The notes under the pieces are model-generated. The model did no database searches. It saw only the letters and a program-made list of their open reading frames with translations, and was not told where the DNA came from. The position numbers and the translations under genes were made by a program. A DNA stretch of 42,722 bases from Desulfobacterales bacterium (GTDB lineage Bacteria > Desulfobacterota > Desulfobacteria > Desulfobacterales > C00003060): assembly GCA_030616475.1 (NCBI GenBank), contig JAUWXF010000016.1:1-42722 (forward strand), written 5' to 3'. Shown piece after piece: positions 38,673-42,722 of the stretch; the stretch's first letter is position 1, and each line of letters begins with the position of its first letter.

Positions 38673-39815
38673 ATGAAAATCAAGGCATCTGAAGAGAAAT
38701 ATCGCCTTCTGTTTGATTACGATCCGAATCCTATTTTTATGGTTGGTGTGGAATCGGCCAAAATCCTGGATGCGAACAAGCCGGCCAGTATGACATATCA
38801 ATATAACCGCGCAGAACTGTTGGAGATGTCCTTTCTCGAACTGTTTGATGCTGACGAGGCAGATCGACTCTGGAAACATCTTCATGACTTTGCCAGGGAG
38901 GACTCGGTCTTCATCCCCAAGCTACTGGCCAGGAGGAAGAACGGTGATTATTTCCATATCGATTTCCATGCCCGGTCCGGGAAATTTCAAGAAATAGAAA
39001 GTGGGGCATCTGGTCTCTCTTACATCATTACGACTATAGATATTACTGAACGTCTTGAACACGAGGCCCAGTTGACTCAGGCCAGCAAAATGGCTACACT
39101 CGGTGAGATGGCAACCGGTATTGCCCACGAACTCAATCAGCCCTTGAATGTAATCAGGGTTGGGGCCGATTTTCTTGCCAAGATAATAAAACGCGGGCAG
39201 AAGATCTCCGAGGAGCAGTTGTTGAAAGTGAGTAGCAACATAAGCGAGCAGGTAGACCGGGCCACCAACATCATCAATCACCTGCGGGAGTTTGGCCGAA
39301 AGAGCGAGTTGGAAGTATACCCGGTGGACCTTAATGAACCTATACGAGATGTATTTACTATCCTTGGGCAGCAGCTCAGATTGCGAAACATCGAAATAAG
39401 CCTGAGGCTGGACCAACCCCTCCCGAAGATTCTCGCTGACAAGAACCGCCTGGAACAGATCTTCCTGAACCTGGTAACCAATGCGAGAGATGCCATGGAG
39501 GCAAAGGGGCCGGAGGCGATCAAAAAGCTCACCATTACCACATATCAGGAAAGGGAGAGGGTGGTGGCTCTGGTCGCTGATACTGGCACGGGCATGTCGA
39601 AAGAAGTCCCCGAGAAAATATTTGAACCCTTTTTCACCACAAAAGAAGTGGGAAAGGGAACCGGCTTAGGACTGTCGATTACCTATGGCCTGGTTAAAGA
39701 TTTCAGGGGCGATATCAACGTAAAATTCACCTCACACATCGGCACGATATTCAGGATCAGTTTTCCGATCTATACAGACGAGGCTCACCAGGATGACAAA
39801 GCTTTTACTCATTGA
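38673..39815 (+). CDS. PAS-domain histidine kinase
   Basis: 380 residues from ATG at 38673. The PAS domain runs from [20 protein letters not shown] to [16 protein letters not shown]; then the H-box [21 protein letters not shown] box [34 protein letters not shown] and [14 protein letters not shown]. No membrane segment. The frame is open further upstream to 38598 but there it is repeat sequence, and no ribosome binding site marks the start. The text just before the ATG (SYNLHLM) resembles a linker, so the gene may have lost an N-terminal sensor at the repeat boundary. It overlaps the following receiver-kinase by 23 nt. Confidence 0.88.
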   Translation: MKIKASEEKYRLLFDYDPNPIFMVGVESAKILDANKPASMTYQYNRAELLEMSFLELFDADEADRLWKHLHDFAREDSVFIPKLLARRKNGDYFHIDFHARSGKFQEIESGASGLSYIITTIDITERLEHEAQLTQASKMATLGEMATGIAHELNQPLNVIRVGADFLAKIIKRGQKISEEQLLKVSSNISEQVDRATNIINHLREFGRKSELEVYPVDLNEPIRDVFTILGQQLRLRNIEISLRLDQPLPKILADKNRLEQIFLNLVTNARDAMEAKGPEAIKKLTITTYQERERVVALVADTGTGMSKEVPEKIFEPFFTTKEVGKGTGLGLSITYGLVKDFRGDINVKFTSHIGTIFRISFPIYTDEAHQDDKAFTH

Positions 39816-40983
39816 TGATGAACGGCCGATCCTGGAGGTGTTGGATCTTTCGCTTACCAGCGAAGGATATGAGGTGATCACCGCCGAAAGCGGCCATGAG
39901 GGTTTAAAAATCTTCGAGGAGGAAAACCTCAAGCTCGTACTAACCGACATCAAGATGCCCGGTATAGACGGCATAGATGTCCTCAAAAAAATCAAGGCTA
40001 TAGACAGCGAAGCCGAGGTAATTGTTGTAACTGGCCATGGAGACATGGACTCAGCCATAGCGGCGCTCCAGCACGGAGCTTCGGATTTTATTACCAAGCC
40101 GATACGGGACGAGGCCCTCATGCTGGCGCTGGAAAGGGCCGAGCGCAAGCTGTCTATGACCAAACAACTCAAGGACTATACTGAGAACTTGCAACAAATG
40201 GTGGAAAGACGTACCCTGGAGTTGAAGCAGGCACAGGAAGAATTGATAAGAAACGAACGTCTTGCCACAATCGGCGATACTGTGGCAGGACTGGCCCATT
40301 ACATTAAGAATATCTTGACCGGACTGCGCGGTGGTATGTATATGGTAAACACAGGCATGGCCAGGGATAAATCCTATATGCTGCAAGAGGGATGGGCCAT
40401 GGTCCAGCGCAATGTTGAGAAGGTCTCGGGCCTTGTCCTCGATCTTTTGAGATATTCCAGGGAGAGGACACCTGAACGAAGTGTATGCAGGCCCAACGAG
40501 ATTGTCTCGGAGGTAGTAGAACTCCTCAAGGACAGGGCTAAGGAACACCATATCGAGCTGAAAAAGGTCCTTGATGCTGATTTGAAAGAGGCATACCTGG
40601 ACCGGGATGGCATCCACAGGGTCCTGTTGAACCTGATCTCAAATGCTATTGACGCATGCATCTATGACACAGATACCTCTAAGGCCTGGAAGGTCACAGT
40701 AAAGACCATGCTGGCAACTGATGCCGGCTCAGGCGAAACCATCCTTTTTGAAGTAACTGACAATGGATGTGGGATGACCGATGAGGTGAAGGAAAAACTC
40801 TTTACCAAGTTCTTCAGTACCAAAGCTGGGCGGGGCACTGGACTGGGTCTGCTCAACACGCAAAAGATCATTTATGAACACGGCGGGGAAATCTCGGTGA
40901 AATCGAAGGTTGGGGAGGGGGCCACTTTTTCAGTTCGACTCAAGCGGGAGATGCTTGAGGAATTGACGATTGATGATTGTTGA
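39793..40983 (+). CDS. Receiver-histidine kinase (REC-HisKA-HATPase)
   Basis: 396 residues, ATG at 39793 inside the previous gene. The receiver has LIDDERP, phospho-Asp in LVLTDIKMPGIDG, T in VVTGHGD and K in FITKPIR. A coiled-coil linker (LKDYTENLQQMVERRTLELK) connects to an atypical H-box GLAHYIKNILTGLRGG. The usual E and the P of HExxNPL are replaced, giving HYIKNIL. N box NLISNAIDACIYD, DNGCGMTDEVKEKLFTKFFS and RGTGLGLLNTQKII follow. The unusual H-box belongs to a subgroup of kinases known from deltaproteobacteria. The last six residues (LTIDDC) come from the ATTGACGATTGATGATTG repeat. Confidence 0.9.
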   Translation: MTKLLLIDDERPILEVLDLSLTSEGYEVITAESGHEGLKIFEEENLKLVLTDIKMPGIDGIDVLKKIKAIDSEAEVIVVTGHGDMDSAIAALQHGASDFITKPIRDEALMLALERAERKLSMTKQLKDYTENLQQMVERRTLELKQAQEELIRNERLATIGDTVAGLAHYIKNILTGLRGGMYMVNTGMARDKSYMLQEGWAMVQRNVEKVSGLVLDLLRYSRERTPERSVCRPNEIVSEVVELLKDRAKEHHIELKKVLDADLKEAYLDRDGIHRVLLNLISNAIDACIYDTDTSKAWKVTVKTMLATDAGSGETILFEVTDNGCGMTDEVKEKLFTKFFSTKAGRGTGLGLLNTQKIIYEHGGEISVKSKVGEGATFSVRLKREMLEELTIDDC

Positions 40984-41036
40984 TTGTCAATTTTGTTTTG
41001 TTCAATCGTCAATCATCAATCGTCAATCATCAATCC
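40962..41036. repeat. ATTGATGATTG arms between kinase and receiver
   Basis: TTGACGATTGATGATTGTTG faces TTCAATCGTCAATCATCAAT and a second CGTCAATCATCAATCC. It forms an imperfect hairpin and contains the stop codon of the kinase. The same words occur at 30545 and 38586. Confidence 0.7.
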
Positions 41037-41053
41037 TAAAAAGGAGGGGAAAG

Positions 41054-41485
41054 ATGTCCAGGAAAATATTGATCGTGGACGATGAGCCGGACGTTATCAG
41101 CTTTGTGAGTGCGGTTCTGGAGGAAAACGGCTATACAAGCATTGGTGCAAAGGACGGGGTTGAGGGGCTTGAAGTCCTGGCCAAGGAGAAGCCGGACCTG
41201 GTATTGCTCGACCTGATGATGCCAAGGAAAAGCGGCATTACCATGTTCCAGGAGATGAGAAAGGACCCGAGCATGAGCAATATTCCAGTGGTCGTGATCA
41301 CAGGTGTCTCCGAAGTGACGGGTGTCGATTTCAGGAACTTTATGTACAAGCAGCCGCTGCGGGATGAGAAAAAATTTGTTGAGACTACCGGATTAACAAA
41401 ATATACCGTACCGGATGGATATATTGAAAAGCCGATCGAGCCCGGTGAATTGATTAAGGCTATCAAGGAAGCCTTAAAAGAATAG
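41054..41485 (+). CDS. Stand-alone receiver protein with an insertion
   Basis: 143 residues from ATG at 41054 (AAGGAGGGG upstream). Receiver residues D9-D10, D53 (LVLLDLMMPRKSG), T83 (VVITGVSEV) and K126 (YIEKPIE). The gap between T83 and K126 is about 20 residues longer than usual (VDFRNFMYKQPLRDEKKFVE); this insert is rich in charged residues. There is no output domain. It follows the kinase and receiver-kinase on the same strand, so the three probably form a relay. Confidence 0.9.
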   Translation: MSRKILIVDDEPDVISFVSAVLEENGYTSIGAKDGVEGLEVLAKEKPDLVLLDLMMPRKSGITMFQEMRKDPSMSNIPVVVITGVSEVTGVDFRNFMYKQPLRDEKKFVETTGLTKYTVPDGYIEKPIEPGELIKAIKEALKE

Positions 41486-41535
41486 AACCTCGCAGCACCA
41501 TCGAAAAGCCCTGGCCTTCTACCTTCCCACCAAAG

Positions 41536-41556
41536 CCTCCCCCTTCAAGGGGGAGG
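41536..41556. terminator. G+C-rich hairpin between convergent genes
   Basis: CCTCCCCCT-TCA-AGGGGGAGG: 9-bp stem, 3-nt loop. It lies between the receiver gene (ends 41485) and the convergent stress-protein gene (ends 41573). It may work as a two-way terminator, but it also looks like the dispersed CCTCCCCC-type repeats and has no T-run. Confidence 0.5.
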
Positions 41557-41572
41557 GCTTAGGGTGGGGGTG

Positions 41573-42475
41573 TTACCTTGAAACAAGCAGGTTGAACTGA
41601 CGACAGAGCACCTTTTTCGTCACTTTGCCTAATCGATTTTTCTTCCGCTTTTCGCTAGATGCGCAAACAATAACACCATAGCCGGGTGCCATTTCGATAA
41701 TTGCGTTGACCGGGTCCCCGGTTATGACTTTCCGAGTCACCTTTAGAGAGCTCTCTGACCATTCATCAATCATCGCGGAAACCTTTTCAGAAAACCGAAA
41801 AGCCGGGTCCGCAGTCCTGAGTACGCTCAGAACCTCAATCTCACTTTTCATGCTTGTGGCCAAGAGTCGGATAAGGTGTAAGGTTGACTCTGGGGGGTCC
41901 TTTTTTCCAACACACACCAACACGGGTTGGCCTTCATCAAACTCCTTCTCTATCACCATGACCGGGCACGAGGCCTTTTGGGCAACGCTCAGAGGAATGT
42001 GCTCAATCTCATACCAGCGACATCGGGCAACACGGCTTGCCCCTAAGATGACAAGCTCATAACGGCCTTCCTCTGCTTCTCTAAGTATTTCTTTGTGGGG
42101 GACGCCTTCCCTGATCTTAAGATGGGCCCTGCTGTCAGAACGCAGTTGGACCTTTCCCTCTTCAAAAACACCGTTGGCAACATGAACCAGAACTCTGCGG
42201 GACTCTCCGATCTCTTCCTCGTTTTCCTGGTATCCACGAGCTTTCTTGAACACCTCTTCAGCTTCGTGGAGATACCTCATCTCAGGGAGTTCTTCTGTCC
42301 AGTTGGCAAATACCTCTGTTGCCTTCCGTCGAATGTTGTAACCGCGAGTGTCGTTTCTATATCTTCGAACAAACAGGAAGGTAGCCTCACTATTTGTGGT
42401 GCAAGCAAACTTCGCCGCCAGCCTGGTTGCTTCCAGAGCATTGGGGTGTCCGTCAATACAGATGAGGGTCTTCAC
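41573..42475 (-). CDS. Tandem universal stress protein (two Usp domains)
   Basis: 300 residues from GTG at 42475 (AGAGG six bases upstream; a TTG at 42481 is less well placed). The first Usp domain runs from KTLICIDGHPNALEATRLAA to VILGASRVARCRWYEIEHIP and LSVAQKASCPVMVIE. This is the ATP-binding G-2x-G-9x-G(S/T) region in a modified form: only the first G of the loop is kept, so ATP binding is uncertain. The second domain starts at PVLVCVGKKDPPESTLHLIR and ends in GVIVCASSEKRKKNRLGKVT and VLCRQFNLLVSR; here the glycine loop is lost. Usp proteins respond to stress and energy state. The gene faces the receiver gene, on the other strand from the antiporter and kinase genes. Confidence 0.86.
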   Translation of the reverse strand: MKTLICIDGHPNALEATRLAAKFACTTNSEATFLFVRRYRNDTRGYNIRRKATEVFANWTEELPEMRYLHEAEEVFKKARGYQENEEEIGESRRVLVHVANGVFEEGKVQLRSDSRAHLKIREGVPHKEILREAEEGRYELVILGASRVARCRWYEIEHIPLSVAQKASCPVMVIEKEFDEGQPVLVCVGKKDPPESTLHLIRLLATSMKSEIEVLSVLRTADPAFRFSEKVSAMIDEWSESSLKVTRKVITGDPVNAIIEMAPGYGVIVCASSEKRKKNRLGKVTKKVLCRQFNLLVSR

Positions 42476-42483
42476 AGGCAACC

Positions 42484-42722
42484 TCTAGTGCAGTGTCTCG
42501 AAAGTTCTACGTTCGATTTTGGCAATTTAATCCCGTTTTAGCGGGAACGAAACGGATCAACCGTTGCAAAAATACGAATATCGAAATACGAAATACGAAA
42601 CAATATCAAAATCCAAATGTTCGAAATTCAAAACAAATGCGGTCTGGTGGTGTCCCTTTCCGTTTTTGTCATTGAGATTTCTGTCATTTGAATTTGTTTC
42701 GGATTTCGACCTGCCCGCCATT
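42484..42722. repeat. Composite repeat block running out of the window
   Basis: The outer end CTAGTGCAGTGTCTCGAAAG (42486) matches the outer end of the 6253-6822 block. TTCGATTTTGGCAATTTAAT follows, then a hairpin CCCGTTTTAGCGGG, an AT-rich arm (ACGAATATCGAAATACGAAA) and its mirror (TTTGTTTCGGATTTCG), and at the very end CCTGCCCGCCATT, the inverted GGCAATGGCGGGCAGG word. Confidence 0.72.

Overview
The window looks like a piece of a Desulfobacterota (deltaproteobacterial, probably anaerobic sulfate-reducer-like) chromosome. The evidence is an 11-haem c-type cytochrome, a large density of histidine kinases and stand-alone receiver proteins, a sigma54 enhancer-binding protein with recognisable sigma54 promoters, a YeiH-type transporter, a radical SAM/SPASM protein, and an Mrp/Mbh-type cation antiporter operon. 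The taxonomic call is inference. No tRNA, rRNA or CRISPR array was recognised.

Layout. 1-9.8 kb: a partial conserved protein, a receiver protein and a slipin (minus strand), a small unknown gene and two HD-domain phosphohydrolases (plus), a large protein with a possible PIN-like fold, a large protein with a C-terminal LOG/SLOG-like domain, and a Ca2+/cation antiporter (minus). 10-13.3 kb: a small unknown protein, a YeiH transporter with a translationally coupled 51-residue membrane protein, and a radical SAM protein. 13.9-20.7 kb: a multihaem cytochrome with one in-frame TGA, a VIT/CCC1-like protein, an alpha/beta hydrolase, SixA, a degenerate group II intron tail, a Cys-rich protein, an MBL-fold hydrolase and an HDOD protein. 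20.9-24.5 kb: a 5'-truncated hybrid kinase facing a gene remnant, then two more signalling genes. 24.6-29.0 kb: a stand-alone receiver and a receiver-less sigma54 activator (minus), with a divergent CBS protein, receiver and PAS kinase (plus). 29.6-37.8 kb: an Mrp/Mbh-type operon (E, F, G, DUF4040 subunit, MbhE-MnhB fusion, C, then three NuoL/M/N-like antiporter subunits and a small membrane protein). 38.0-42.5 kb: a cNMP-binding protein, PAS kinase, receiver-kinase, receiver and a tandem universal stress protein.

How it works together. Two plus-strand sigma54 promoters, one ahead of the CBS/receiver/kinase genes (26453) and one ahead of the antiporter operon (29592), have the same upstream layout: two copies of GGCA-N6-TGCC exactly 40 nt apart, with the nearer copy 90-91 nt from the -24 element. 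The sigma54 activator encoded next to the first promoter is the natural candidate to bind them. I infer a dedicated regulon in which kinases and separate receiver proteins control a proton/sodium antiporter through a 'split NtrC' activator.

Intergenic space is unusually full of dispersed repeats: GC-rich words (GGCAATGGCGGGCAGGT; CCTGGCCCAGACCTGG with GCGCCAGGGCGGGC), AT-rich imperfect palindromes, hairpins, low-complexity inverted arms, and one MITE-like element with clear terminal inverted repeats and a target duplication. Several lie inside operons, and some supply the last codons of genes.
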